This document shows positions 31,190 to 42,100 of a DNA stretch of 64,000 bases, in pieces. Origin of the DNA: Elephas maximus indicus (taxonomy: Eukaryota; Chordata; Mammalia; Proboscidea; Elephantidae); NCBI RefSeq assembly GCF_024166365.1, contig NC_064842.1, positions 23,469,001 to 23,533,000 of the forward strand. Reading direction: 5' to 3'. The translations under genes and the position numbers were made by a program. Each line of letters begins with the position of its first letter. The stretch's first letter is position 1. The notes under the pieces are model-generated. The model made no database searches and was not told the DNA's origin. It worked only from the letters and a program-made list of their open reading frames with translations.

Positions 31190-31700
31190 ATTTCTAGAAG
31201 CCCAGCAATGCCTTCAGCTGGTGAAATGGATAAAGGGGCAGCTGTAGCCCTGATTCTCCTTCCCAGGTTTCCAAGTGCTCTGGTGCCTTTTGGCTTATCC
31301 AGGTAATAGCAATTACTCCTCCTTCCCTCCATTTGGACCAAGGGGTTGGACTGGAGTTGGGATGGATTTTCTTTGTGACATACGTGGTCAGGTTTTGCTC
31401 CATTCCCAACACTAGTGTCTTCTGTAGTCCAAATGCCCCTGTTGGACTGGCTTATTTAGACATGCTTAGAATTGCTTTAACTAATAAATCTTGTCTCTGG
31501 CAGGGTTTGGGGACAGAAATGAGTCTGTGTCATAGTCTCTCCATACTTTTCCACTTCTGTTTGTCAGAGGAAGGCCACTCCCTGGAGGAAAGGCTTCCTT
31601 CTCTTCCTTAGCCAGGTTGGCAGTTTTCCTTCTGCTCACCCCTCCTTTTCTTTTCTAAAGCTTGAAACTAGACATGCACACTACCAGACATCCTAGTGGA
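31190..31700. other. Unassigned stretch
   Basis: Single-copy, fairly balanced composition; no exon supported. Confidence 0.4.
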
Positions 31701-31723
31701 ACACACACACACACACACACACA
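31701..31723. repeat. (AC)n microsatellite
   Basis: Eleven AC units abut the A/C-rich tail of the antisense AfroSINE that follows, from which it probably grew. Confidence 0.9.
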
Positions 31724-31884
31724 AACAGTTGCCATTGAGTCAATTCTGACTGCATTTTCAAAGGCTGATTTTTCAGAAGTAGATCACCAGGCCTTTTTTC
31801 TGAGTTCCCTCTGGTGGACTCAAACTGCCAACCTTTTGGTTAGCAATGTAAGTGCTCCACTGTTAGCACCACCCAGGGACTCCC
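31724..31884 (-). mobile_element. AfroSINE, long-body form with internal deletion
   Basis: 'ttgccattgagtcaattctga' jumps directly to 'tttcaaaggctgatttttcag', missing the 'acagagtagaactgtgctcc' block. Then 'gtagatcaccaggcctttttt' and 'caccacccagggactccc'. Confidence 0.9.
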
Positions 31885-31898
31885 CTACCGGGATACAA

Positions 31899-32099
31899 AA
31901 AAAACCATTGTCATTGAGTGAATTTCTACTCATAATGACCCTATAGGACAGAGTAGAACTGCCTTATAGGGCTTCCAAGGCTGTAATCTTTATGCAAGCA
32001 GACTGCCACATCTTTCTCCTGTGGAGCAGCTGATGGGTTCAAACCACCAGCCTTTGGGTTAACAGCTGAGAGATTAACCACTGCACCACCAGGGCTCCA
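31899..32099 (-). mobile_element. AfroSINE, form with middle block
   Basis: It contains 'ggctgtaatctttatgcaag' and 'agactgccacatctttctcc', the extra middle block of the longer subfamily, and ends 'caccaccagggctcca'. It lies about 15 bp from the previous copy in the same orientation. Confidence 0.92.
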
Positions 32100-33419
32100 T
32101 CCTATTGGAATAGACCCCCAATAAATTGTAGGCACCTCTGTAAGTAATTCTCTATTGAACAAACAAGCCAATAAATAAATGAGTGAGCTACAGAAGTTCT
32201 TACCCATCATGCCCTCAGAGTGGCCCAGAGGATTGTGAGGGTCAACAGCAGGTGGACTGCTCATTGTGGGGGAAGCATTTATCCCTTGCAGGGTCAAGCA
32301 GATGTTTGGAAACAGGAGAAAAAGCAGCAGGAAGCAGAGGAGTCGATTAAGCTGAGTATGTCCAAGGCAGAACAGCCATCTTCCACGGCTACTTCATCGA
32401 TGCCTCCTGCTCTACCCCAGTTGAGTGTACAAGTCACTGGGTTTGAGTAATTGGGCTGTGGAAGATAAAACAACTGACTCCTACTGAAAAGTTCTGTTTA
32501 TCCAAATTTAGGGTAAAAATCCTGAACTCTATTCTTGGGTTGAATGAGACAGAATTGCTGATGACTGATGTCTGAATAGGCGCCATATGGATTTGTATGA
32601 AGGGAAAGAAAATAATCATCAGTCGTAAAAATATTTTTAGTCTTCATGAGGGTGTTATGCACCCACATGTTTCTGTCAGGTGGTTTTGCTATAAACGATT
32701 ATTCTTGGACTACTAGAAAAATTTCCTTTTATAGTGATTGCACACTTTCCCAGATTACCAGTGTAGCATGCAAAATCCCACAACTTCAGAAATTCAAAAG
32801 ATCAAAGGCAGAGAGGCCATCGGAGTCTTTAGACTCACCACACACCAGAACAATAGCTTTGCTACCAAAGGCCCCTTTAATGAAAAGAAAGTATACTTTT
32901 GTAATTACCCAACTGTACTGTGAAAATTGATAGGCATTCCTAATTCTCGTATTAGGTATTCCTGTTGTTTCTTGATGGCAGTAAAAGGCAGATTGTCTCC
33001 ATATGATGAAAATATTGGCCAGTTGAGGTTTGGAGCTATTTAGTTAATATTAACTGCAATGATGTTGAGCTGATTTTCTGTTTCAAATGACAGCCAGAAC
33101 TATCAAATAAACCAGAAAGTATTTATTAGGGTTGCTTCTGAATATGTAGACCGTGATTCATGACACAGACTCTATCAGCTCTCTTAGAAGAGGGGAGAAT
33201 TTTTCCATCTGTGTAGCCCCCTGAGTGGGTGGTATAGGGTGAAAGCCTAGAAAATGATTTGGGAGTGTATGAATAAATTAATGACTAACTTTGAGCGTAC
33301 AGATTTGAAAGTAAGATCTCTAATTGGTTAACTATAACCAGGTCACATGTAATGCCAGCAAATTGGCCATCAACTTTGAACTTTAGCCCTAAGCCCTGTT
33401 TTGTCAGCGTTCTGATTTG
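32100..33419. other. Unassigned stretch with one exon-like frame
   Basis: Single-copy text. Between an acceptor-like 'tatcccttgcag' ending near 32,291 and 32,423, a + strand frame encodes a Lys/Glu/Gln- then Ser/Thr/Pro-rich peptide (VWKQEKKQQEAEE..., then PPALPQ). There is no matched donor or family resemblance, so it is not annotated as an exon. Confidence 0.3.
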
Positions 33420-33463
33420 TATACATTCAACAAACATTTATTGAGTGCCTGCAGTGTGCCTGG
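33420..33463 (-). mobile_element. L2 LINE 3' end, left of SINE
   Basis: 'attcaacaaacatttattgag' and 'cagtgtgcctgg' are the reverse L2 end. It continues at 33,668. Confidence 0.75.
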
Positions 33464-33667
33464 CTGGAGTTTCGGGGTGATGCAAATGGTTAAGCAATCA
33501 ACTGCCAGCCAAAAGGTTAGCAGTTGGAACTCACATAGAGGTGCCTCGGAAGATAGGCCTGGCTATCTGCTTCCAAAAGGTCACAGCCTTGAAAACCCTA
33601 TGGAGCCATTCTACTCTGCACATATGGGGTCATCATGAGTTGGAACCAACTCTGTGGCAGCTAACAA
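33464..33667 (+). mobile_element. AfroSINE in L2 with 12-bp target duplication
   Basis: Long-body form from 'ctggagtttcggggtgatgc' to 'aaccaactctgtggcagcta'. CAGTGTGCCTGG (33,452-33,463) and CAGTGTGCCAGG (33,668-33,679) are the target duplication, with one mismatch. Confidence 0.95.
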
Positions 33668-33830
33668 CAGTGTGCCAGGCAATGGAAATATAAAAAGATA
33701 AGATACAGCTCTTGCCTACAAGCAGCACCCGGTCCACTAGGAGAGATGAACAGGTAAGCAAATAACAATCACATTCAATATTAAGGGCTACATCTGTGCA
33801 AAGGCAAATGGGAACAGGATGAAAATGGAA
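33668..33830 (-). mobile_element. L2 LINE 3' end, right of SINE
   Basis: It continues with 'gtgccaggcaatggaaatat', 'agatacagctcttgcctaca' and 'gtccactaggagagatgaac', ordinary L2 antisense order. Confidence 0.7.
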
Positions 33831-34983
33831 ATATGAAACACTAGCTTTGCTTAGTAGGGATTGTAAAGCACACATCATACCGGAAAAGACGGTTTGCTCA
33901 GCAGTTTACAATTTTCACACATCACCTTTTTAGTAGTTTAGTGTGTTGGGTGATGGTTGTTACGGTATAGCAGGCATGCTGTGCAATTTTTTTTTTTTTT
34001 TCAATTCCTTGAAACACAAGTAAACACATCTAGTTTGTAGCATCTAGAATAGCCTGCTATTTGTGGGGCTGCGGCTCGGCAGTCTCCTTGGGCACTCAGT
34101 ATTTGGAAGCTCTGGCTTCTGGTTTTTGCTACAAACCTGAGACAGTGGTCTCATTCCTGGCATTGTTTATAAAAGCTTCATAACTATACTCATAAAAAAG
34201 GACTTTCAGAATCCAAGAAAGCCATGTCTAAGTGCAGATCTTTAGGAAAATAGGACCTGAGGAAGGGCAAGTGGCATGGTAGTGTAGTAATACTCTTTGT
34301 TGCTGGCCTATCTGCCGTTAGCTGAGGTTTAGCTCATGAGAAGGAATGAAGAAAGGCTTGTTGTCTCCAGCCTTTATTTACTTGTGCGCCAGCCAGAAAG
34401 CAAGATGGAGAAAGTGAATATCAAAAGGTCATATGTAAGTACGCACAAAGAGATAAGCAAATGTTTGTTTTTCTGTCAGCACCTAAGTTTGGGTATTTTT
34501 TTTTATGTGACTAGAGGCAGCTGAATTGAAATTCTATTTCGTAGCAGAGCTTTGTTGGGGGTGCTATAAATTGTTCTTAACAGCCTGAGATGGCATCAAA
34601 AATAGATTCAGTCACCTTGTTATATCGGGCATGCACGCACATACACAAATGACCTTTGGTAAGTAGTGATTGGGGACAGAAAATGTGAAGTGATTCATCT
34701 ACAGTTTTGTATTTCCTTAGTTTCCTCCTGGAAAAATATAATAAATCTCTCAAACATAGATATGCATAATATGATTATATGAAAGGTTGATTACATTCAG
34801 GATTCTACCTTATGTTTAAGCAAAGAGGATGCCCATCTCAGAAATGAATTCAGGACTGCTGAGGATGCAATAATAATGACAACAAAAATAATTCATGAAT
34901 TGAGGCCACACAATAATGGCTAATAATTACTGTCATAATAGCCATGATTTATTTAGGGCTTATTATATGCTTGATTTTAAAGA
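33831..34983. other. Unassigned stretch
   Basis: No exon or confident repeat; T-runs near 33,988-34,001. Confidence 0.4.
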
Positions 34984-36106
34984 GGACATGGAACCAGGGA
35001 TATCATTGCTGATGTCAGATGGATGCTGGCTGAAAGCAGAGAATACCAGAAAGATGTTTACCTGTGTTTTATTGACTATGCTAAGGCATTTGACTGTGTA
35101 GATCATAACAAATTATGAATAACATTGCAGAGAATGGGAATTTCGGAACACTTAATTGTGCTCATGAGGAATCTGTACATATATCAAGAAGCAGTCATTT
35201 GGCAAAGACAAGGGGATACTGCATGGTTTAATGTCAGGAAAGGTGTACGTCAGGGTTGTATCCTTTCACTGTAACTATTCAACCTGAACAAATAATCTGA
35301 GAAGCTGGACTATATGAAGAAGAACGGGGCATCAGGATTGGAGGAAGACTCATTAACAACCTGCATTATGCAGATGACACAACCTTGGTTGCTGAAAGCG
35401 AAGAGGACTTGAAGCACTTATTGATGAAGATCAAAGACCAGTATGGATTACACCTCAACCTAAAGAAAACAAAAATCCTCACAACATCATGATAAATGGA
35501 GAAAAGACTGAGGTTGTCAAGGATTTCATTTTACTTGGATTGACAATCAACACCTGTGGAAGCAATAGTCAAGAAATCAAAAGATGCATTGCATTGGGCA
35601 AATCAGCTGCAAAAGACCTCTTTAAAGTGTTGAAAGGCAAAGATGTCACCTTGAGAACTAAGGTGCGCCTGACCCAAGCCATGGTGTTTTCAATAGCATC
35701 ATATGCATGTGACAGCTGGACAATGAATGAATAAGGAAGACCAAAGAAGAACTGACACCTTTGAATTGTGGTGTTGGCAAAGAATATTGAATATACCATG
35801 AACTGCCAAAAGAACGAACAAATTTGTCTTGGAAGAAGTACAACCAGAGTGCTCCTTAGAAGCAAAGATGGCAAGACTACATCTAATATACTTTAAACAT
35901 GTTATCAGGAGGGATCAGTCCCTGGAGAGGGACATCATGCTTGGTAAAGTGGAGGGTCAGTGAAAAAGAGGAAGACCCTCAACGAGATAGATTGACACAG
36001 TGGCTGCAACAATGGCTCAAGCATAGCAACAATTGTGAGGATGGCGCAGGACCAGACAGTGTCACTATGAGTCAGATCTGACTGGATAGCACCTAACTAC
36101 AACAGC
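34984..36106 (+). mobile_element. RTE LINE, 3' half with RT motifs
   Basis: Sense copy, 5'-truncated inside the RT domain. Motif A reads C-FIDYAKAFDCV (35,068-35,103) and ends in a stop where a Leu/Trp codon is expected. The sequence for 'VRQGCILS' follows near 35,250, then LHYADDTTLV (motif C, around 35,360-35,392). Several stops and shifts break the frame. The 3' end is 'gtgaggatggcgcaggacca' to 'gatagcacctaactacaaca'. It faces the antisense RTE at 38,099. Confidence 0.9.
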
Positions 36107-36135
36107 ATATGACAACTGGCATAATAACCACAATG

Positions 36136-36227
36136 ATGAACTTGAACATGCCAGTGATTGTGAGGATGACACAGGACTAGGCACTCTTTCTTTCATAAGG
36201 TCTTCATGAGTCAGAGTCAACTTGATG
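36136..36227 (+). mobile_element. Second RTE 3' tail
   Basis: 'gaacatgccagtgattgtga', 'ggatgacacaggactaggca' and 'agtcagagtcaacttgatgg' repeat the RTE end directly after the previous one. This is either a 3'-only insertion or a duplication of the tail. Confidence 0.75.
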
Positions 36228-36335
36228 GCCTCTACCTATCTATCTACCCACCTACCTACCTACCTATCTACCTACCTGCCTACCTATCTACCTTCCTACC
36301 CATTCACCTATCTACATACCTACATACATACCTAT
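36228..36335. repeat. CTAC/CTAT tetranucleotide microsatellite
   Basis: About 108 bp of CTAC, CTAT and CTTC units starting exactly at the end of the RTE tail. It probably grew from the element's simple 3' repeat. Confidence 0.92.
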
Positions 36336-36489
36336 GTGCCAAAGTCATGTGCATTTAAGCCTCAACAACAGCATCATTATCCTTGTTCTCCAGAAGCCAG
36401 AGAGTCAAATTATTTCCTCTCGAGCTTTAAAAACCAGGCCCTCCATCTATCTACCTCCAAAGCCCTTACCCATAAACCTTCATTCAGTA

Positions 36490-36695
36490 CCCTGAACTGG
36501 ACACTTAATTAGGTATTTTACAAACACAATCTCATCTAATTCTCAAAACAACCCTAAGAGTCAGGAATATATATTATCATCCCTGTCATAAAAACAAGGG
36601 TCCCAAACCACACAGCCAGTAAGCGAGGAGCCAGAATTCAGACACACCTTGGCCTGACTCCAAAGCCCATGCTTATCCTCCACTTTCCCTGCCAC
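36490..36695 (-). mobile_element. MIR element
   Basis: 'aatctcatctaattctcaaaac', 'ttatcatccctgtcataaaaac', 'cacacagccagtaagcgagg' and 'ctgactccaaagcccatgct' follow reverse MIR order. Confidence 0.85.
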
Positions 36696-36785
36696 TTCCA
36701 GAGGTGTCCAGGATGTCGCCATCATTCCCAGATTGCCTAGCTGGTGGCTTTTCTGGTGTCTGAATTTCTCTTCACAGGGAATAAA

Positions 36786-36993
36786 AAAAACAGTTGCTAT
36801 CAAGTTGATGATTATGATTCATAGTGAGTCCATGTGTGTCAGGGTAGAACTGTGCTCCATAGGGTTTTCAGTGGCTGATTTCTTGGAAGTAGATCGCCAG
36901 GCTTTTCTTCCAAGGAGCGCTTGGGTGGAATCAAACTTCCAACCTTTCTGTTAGTAGCCTAGCATGTTAACCATTTGCACCACCCAGGGACTC
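36786..36993 (-). mobile_element. AfroSINE, long-body form
   Basis: 'agttgctatcaagttgatga', 'gtgctccatagggttttcag', 'ggaagtagatcgccaggctt' and 'caccacccagggactcctt'. Confidence 0.93.
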
Positions 36994-37724
36994 CTTAGCA
37001 GAGAATAACACATTCCAATTTGTAATTTGATTATGCCTTGAAAAGAAAAAAATTCTGGGATATTTGAAGATAGACCCAAAGAGCCCTGGACTGCTGAGGT
37101 CTGTAGAGGTGACAGGGGAGAGAGTTGCACAAGGGAAAAGGGGTATGGGGAGGGGATGGGTTACAACACAGAGAGCAAGAGAGTTTAGGGAAAAGAGGCT
37201 GAAAGTTGATGAGAAAACATCTACTTCATTTTGCTAAGAGCTAGCTCAGTGTGCTACATTGCCTAATTAAAAAAAAAAAAAGACTCTAAGTTTTTTCTTT
37301 GAATTTCACTCTAACCAGCCCTGGAGACGATATTTATAAGTAGACATGAAGCCAAAGAGCATATACAAACTTCTTTCTTGGCTTGCCCTTATATATTATG
37401 TTGGATTTATTATTGAACTCTGTACTTTTCCATCTAGGTAGGCTTATCCCACCACTAATTATAAGTGCCAGAAAGAGCTTCCCTGTCCAGTTTTCCTATC
37501 CTTTTAGACACATGTCCAATATTCTTTCCTAGTTTATTTCTAGGAGTGACCGTATTTTCATCCATTAACTCATTTATCAGCTATTTATTGAGGATGTCCT
37601 CTGTACAAAGGACTTCAATTCTATGCAGCAACTGTTTGAATGCTCCACACAAAGCCAAACATGGTATATACATTATGTAATGAAAAACTTAATGGAATAG
37701 AGCTAATAAGACTCCTCTCAAAAC
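36994..37724. other. Unassigned stretch
   Basis: No exon seen; A-runs near 37,269-37,281. A faint L2-like piece lies near 37,560-37,610. Confidence 0.4.
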
Positions 37725-37855
37725 TAGGGTGGCCATGAAGTTTATTGTCCAAATCAGGATACTTTTCAGAGTGGAAGAGGATTCTATTAATTATTACACT
37801 GGAAAAAGAGGCAAGAGCTACCCTACATTGCAGGGCAAACAAGGGCATGGATAAT
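37725..37855 (-). mobile_element. Old hAT-type element, copy 2
   Basis: 'tttattgtccaaatcaggat', 'acttttcagagtggaagagg', 'ctattaattattacactgg' and 'acattgcagggcaaacaagg' are the reverse complement of the order seen at 7,375-7,500. Confidence 0.55.
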
Positions 37856-37959
37856 GAGTGAAGTCTGGTCATGCTAATACATGAAGGTCGTGCTGGCCCT
37901 TTCAGATAAGATGGGCCTTGCAAACCATATCTATCACCTAACAGACACTGAAAACAATC

Positions 37960-38098
37960 ACATACATTAATTTATAAGCACTGAGAACCTACTTTGCGCC
38001 AGGACTATGCTAGGCAGTATTAAGGATTCACCCATGAAGCTCATGGTCTGGTGAAAAGAGACACATATACGACTAACATTAACAGTAGTAAGAATACT
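37960..38098 (-). mobile_element. L2 LINE 3' end
   Basis: 'gagaacctactttgcgccag', 'gactatgctaggcagtatta' and 'gaagctcatggtctggtgaa' match the reverse L2 end. It is cut by the RTE that follows. Confidence 0.6.
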
Positions 38099-38820
38099 GC
38101 TGCTGCTGCTGTTGTTAGGTGTCATCGGGCCAGCTCCAAGTATGTATAGCAAAATGAAACATTGTTCCTGGGCCATCCCCACAATCCTTGCTATGTTTGA
38201 GCCCATTGTTGCAGATGCTGTGTCAATCCATCTCATTGAATGGTTCCCCCTTTTTCACTGACCATCCACTTTACCAAACATGTCTTTCTCCAGTAATTGG
38301 TCCCTCTTGATGACTTGTCCGAAGTAAGTAAGATAAAGTTTCTCATTCTCGCTTCTAAGAAGCATTCTGGCTATACTTTCTCCAAGACTTGCTTTGTAGG
38401 TTCTTTTGGCAGCCTATGGCATATTCAGGATTCTTCGCCAACACCACAGTTCAAATGTGTCAATTCTTCTGTGTTCCTTTTTCATTGCCCAGTTTCACAT
38501 GCATATGAGATGATTGAAAATGGTACCATGGCCCTGGTGTCACAGTGGTTAAGAGCTACGACTGCTAACCAAAAAGTTGGTAGTTCGAATCTACCAGCTG
38601 TTTCTTGGAAACCCTGTGGGGTAGTTCTACTCTGTCCTATAGGGTCACTATAAGTCAGAATTGACTGGACAGCAACAGGTTTAGTTGTGTGTGTGTGTCA
38701 GGTGCACCTTAGTCAATAAAGTGAAATCTTTGCTTTTAAAGATTTTAAAGCAGTCTTTTGCAGCAGATTTGCCCAATGCAATGCATCTTTTGACAATGCT
38801 GTATGTCGTTAGTAACAGGG
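38099..38820 (-). mobile_element. RTE LINE 3' part, interrupted by AfroSINE
   Basis: It starts with a (GCT)n/(GTT)n-like 3' tail at 38,099. It then reads 'ggtgtcatcgggccagctcc', 'caatccttgctatgtttgag' and 'tttcacatgcatatgagatg', and continues after the SINE with 'caggtgcaccttagtcaata' to 'gcccaatgcaatgcatcttt'. No catalytic motif is covered. Confidence 0.88.
38529..38698 (+). mobile_element. AfroSINE inserted in RTE
   Basis: Short form: 'ggccctggtgtcacagtgg', 'aaaaagttggtagttcgaat' and 'gggtcactataagtcagaat', ending in a (GT)n tail at 38,686-38,697. RTE text is continuous across it. Confidence 0.93.
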
Positions 38821-38823
38821 CTA

Positions 38824-38909
38824 ACCAAAATTTATTGAGAACGTTCCATATGACACACCCTGTGCTGATGATTGGTTTTTCAATGTCTCATTTAATCCTC
38901 AACTAATCC
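38824..38909 (-). mobile_element. MIR element, left part of a nested copy
   Basis: 'caaaatttattgagaacgtt' and 'ctcatttaatcctcaacta' stop at 38,909 where an RTE 3' end begins. MIR resumes at 39,430. Confidence 0.7.
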
Positions 38910-38986
38910 ATGAGATGGATTGACACAATAGCTGCAACAATGGGCTCAAACATGCCAACGATTTGTGAGGATGGTGCAGGACTAGG
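38910..38986 (+). mobile_element. RTE 3' end, left part
   Basis: 'atgagatggattgacacaat', 'gcaacaatgggctcaaacat' and 'gatggtgcaggactagg' are RTE 3' end text. It is cut at 38,986 by an LTR and resumes at 39,351. Confidence 0.85.
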
Positions 38987-39350
38987 TTGATAATTTTATG
39001 TGTCAACTTGTCAAGGCTATGATTCCCAGTGGTTTACTTGGGGGTGTGGTCTGCCTCTAGTTTATAAATGGATATTCTGGAAGAGCTCTCTCTCTCGGCC
39101 CTGCACTCTTCTTGTCACCTGACTTCCAGATATTGGGACTTCAGCCTGTAGAAGTCTCCAGCCTGCTGTGTGACTACAGATATCGCATCTGCCAGCCTCC
39201 ACAATTGCATGAGCTAATCCTTTGAAGTAAAGCACACACACTTTCTCTTTGTATGTATGTGTATGTTTGTGTATATATACATACATATATATTATGTATA
39301 TATATATATATCTCACTGGTTTTTCTCCTCTAGAGAACTCAAACTAAGAT
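38987..39350 (+). mobile_element. Solo LTR, ERVL-type (family A), shortened
   Basis: It begins 'ttgataattttatgtgtcaa' and ends 'ctctagagaactcaaactaag', the same termini as the LTR at 53,228-53,951. The middle part between 'ggtttacttgggggtgtggt' and 'atggatattctggaagagct' is shorter. A TATG/TA simple repeat occupies 39,249-39,312. Flanks ACTAGG and ACTGGG are a probable target duplication. Confidence 0.75.
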
Positions 39351-39429
39351 ACTGGGTAATGTTTAGTTCTGTTATACATAAGGTCACCATGAGCCGGAGC
39401 CAATTCAATGGTAACTAACAACACCAACA
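39351..39429 (+). mobile_element. RTE 3' end, right part
   Basis: 'gtttagttctgttatacata' and 'gtcaccatgagccggagcca', then a CTAACAACACCAACAAC tail, complete the RTE end interrupted at 38,986. Confidence 0.85.
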
Positions 39430-39598
39430 ACAATCCTACGAAGTAGGGCATGTCAGTATGCTGGATTTTCAAATCAGGATACTGAAACTCAGAGAGGTGA
39501 ACTTATCCAAGATGCTATAATTTATAACTGCTGGAGAGAGGATTCAAATCTCAATGTGTGCCTTCAAGTCACGGCTCTTAGTCACTGTGCTTTACTGC
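39430..39598 (-). mobile_element. MIR element, right part of the nested copy
   Basis: 'acaatcctacgaagtagggca', 'aaatcaggatactgaaactc' and 'gagaggattcaaatctcaat' continue the MIR broken at 38,909. Confidence 0.75.
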
Positions 39599-40880
39599 TT
39601 CCTTTTAGAGGATGCTAAGTTTGATGTCTTGGCAGAGATTGGAGCCAAGTGACAATGGACCACAAAGAAGCCTCTTACCAATCCCAATAGTGGATGGGGA
39701 CCACGACAGGAAGGAAAGCTTCACAAAGGAGGTGATATTTGAGAATGTGCCTTGGAGAATTTCATCAGGGTTCAGAGGGGTCGGGGAAAGACCCTGGTAA
39801 ATTTCTCCCCTATAATACAAATGTGTAAGGGAAGGCGATGGAACAATGGAACCTGTGTATTGAAAACTGCCTCCCTATGCAACAAGAAAGCAGAAGAGGG
39901 CTGAAATTGGTAACATTTTGGAATCACATAAATAAATGATAATATAGAGTTGGGCTCTAGGTCCATAGTCAGTGGTCAAGGCCAGAGCTGGATGCAGAAC
40001 CCTGGCTGTCTAGATCCTCAATTTTTATTGAGACACAAATTTATTTATGTTTAATAAGCATTTATAGAGTGGTTACTATGGGCCAGGCATCATTCCAAAT
40101 GCTATACAATTAGGTCATGTAGTGCTTAAGAGATTGAGACATTTCTCATCTATCTGCGCTCTGCTAAATGATGAAAGAACATCATGTCTTTTCCTCTCTG
40201 GAATACGGCAATGTTGTTGTTTTCATCCCTTACTCTTACCATTACTCTTACCATCGCTTTACTAGCAATGGGAAATCAATAACTAATCATACTAAAATTA
40301 ATGGAATAAAAGGAAGCAAGCTTTTAGGGACAATTGTAGTTGTGGAGGGTAGTCCTCTAAACAAATATGTGAGATCTTGTGCATGGACTTCATACCACCT
40401 GTTATAGTTATTCAGAGATAGTTTGGGCTTGGTTTCCAGTTCTTGACTGTGTTCAAAGATGTCATATACATTATGGTTGTGTATATGAGGTACAACTTCA
40501 ATGGCACAGTTCTAGGAAACACAAACTTTTAACTTCCATTCAGATGCATGCATGCAGACCTTCTGCATAACCTTGGACTATGCATTTAAACATGTTTTGG
40601 GGTTATTTTAACTTTGAAGAAGGGAAAATTAATTTTATTATATTATGGGGCTATGGTAAGAAATAATATTTTTTAAGATGAAGAAGTTCACCATGGCAAA
40701 CAAAAATAGTACTTCTCCAAAATACCCAAGGGGCCACCACTATGGTGATATCTCATTGTGTCCACTGGCACAATAAAAATATTTATAAGGCAAATAATCT
40801 CCTTCCTTACATGTGAACTTGAGTTACGAATGAACTGTGTCCTAAAGTTCTGACTGCATTTCACTCTAGAAACCATAAAA
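39599..40880. other. Mostly unassigned stretch
   Basis: A diverged MIR/L2-type piece lies at 40,045-40,120 ('gtggttactatgggccaggc'). No exon is supported. Confidence 0.4.
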
Positions 40881-41049
40881 CCAAAAAAAAAACCAAACCC
40901 AGTGCCATCGACTCATTTCCAACTCATAGCAACTCTAGAGGACAGAGTAGAACTGCCCCATAGAGTTTCCAAGGAGCACCTGGCAGATTCGAACTGCCGA
41001 CCCTTTGGTTAGCAGCCGTAGCGCTTACCACTACACCACCAGGGTTTCC
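40881..41049 (-). mobile_element. AfroSINE with perfect 15-bp target duplication
   Basis: Short form ending 'caccaccagggtttcc'. CTAGAAACCATAAAA occurs at 40,866-40,880 and again, identical, at 41,050-41,064. The intact duplication and good body match suggest a young insertion. Confidence 0.96.
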
Positions 41050-41064
41050 CTAGAAACCATAAAA

Positions 41065-41944
41065 AAAAAAATTATTAATTGGTGCTATTTCATTCACCTT
41101 TCGGATTAAATTTAATTTGAAAAATAGTCTCAAATCAAACCTACCTACTGTTATCCATGGATTCTTTAGTTAAACATATTTTTTTTGGTTCCAATGCCAG
41201 GAAGAAGTATCTTTCAGCTATAGCATCAGCATTTAGAATTCTTTCGGTTGTAGCCTGGAGTGGAGTCTCTCATCACAGACATTTATATCCTTGGAGCAAA
41301 ACTGAAACTTTATGGCCAACTGTAGAGCCATGGTCTGAAAAACCTATCCAAACATTTCAAATATGAACTTCATCATACGGTAGAAGTAAGAGTCATTTAT
41401 TTTCTATCAAAAGCATCATAAACAACTCCATGCCTTGTAGTAAATCAGGAAACCAGGTTGCCAGGGAAGGTACTGGGCCTAGTAGTTTGCCTGCTGGAGC
41501 TGTTTCAAAAGCTGCTGGATGACCTCCAAAGGCCCCTTTCACTTCAAAAAACTCCCTCTCTTTTCAGCAAGTCATGACTTATGACCAGGTCTTGGGCAAT
41601 GCAATCCATGGCCATCTGCGAAAGAGCAATACCTTTCCAGATCATTAGGAAAACTACCAAGCCTTGCACTTACTTGAAATAATGGCCATAAAAAGGTGGA
41701 GGTGGAAATTGTGGGGAAGAAGGAACAAAAGTACTAAGAGGAAATAGCACTTAGAAACGATGCATCAACTACCACGAGGAAGTAAGGAATGGCCAAGAGT
41801 TAAGCTATACTAGGTGCATGTACAAAAATGTTCCAGAGCCCTTGATGTAAACTTCTACTATCAGATGCTGAAAAACTTATTTAGGTGCATCTCTAAGTGA
41901 TGTAACACCTTTCCAACTTTCTAACGGCATTAAATCCACTTCAT
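41065..41944. other. Unassigned stretch
   Basis: AT-rich single-copy text; no exon or clear repeat. Confidence 0.4.
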
Positions 41945-42100
41945 TCAATCCATTCATTCACCAAACATTTGTTGAGCACCTGGTATGTGTTAGACACTCT
42001 GCAACTCAGGGGATACCCTGACGGACCATGACTATATGATCCATGTACTCATGGAGCTCATTTACAGTGGTGGAGAATGGAAAATAAAGCCAACAAGTAG
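41945..42100 (-). mobile_element. L2 LINE 3' end, left of L1
   Basis: 'cattcattcaccaaacattt', 'gttgagcacctggtatgtgt' and 'tgtactcatggagctcattt' are reverse L2 text. It continues beyond the L1 at about 42,592. Confidence 0.75.

Noticed and set aside
36228..36335. Tetranucleotide array as a regulatory repeat or CRISPR
   Set aside because: Plain CTAC/CTAT microsatellite attached to a LINE tail; no spacer structure.
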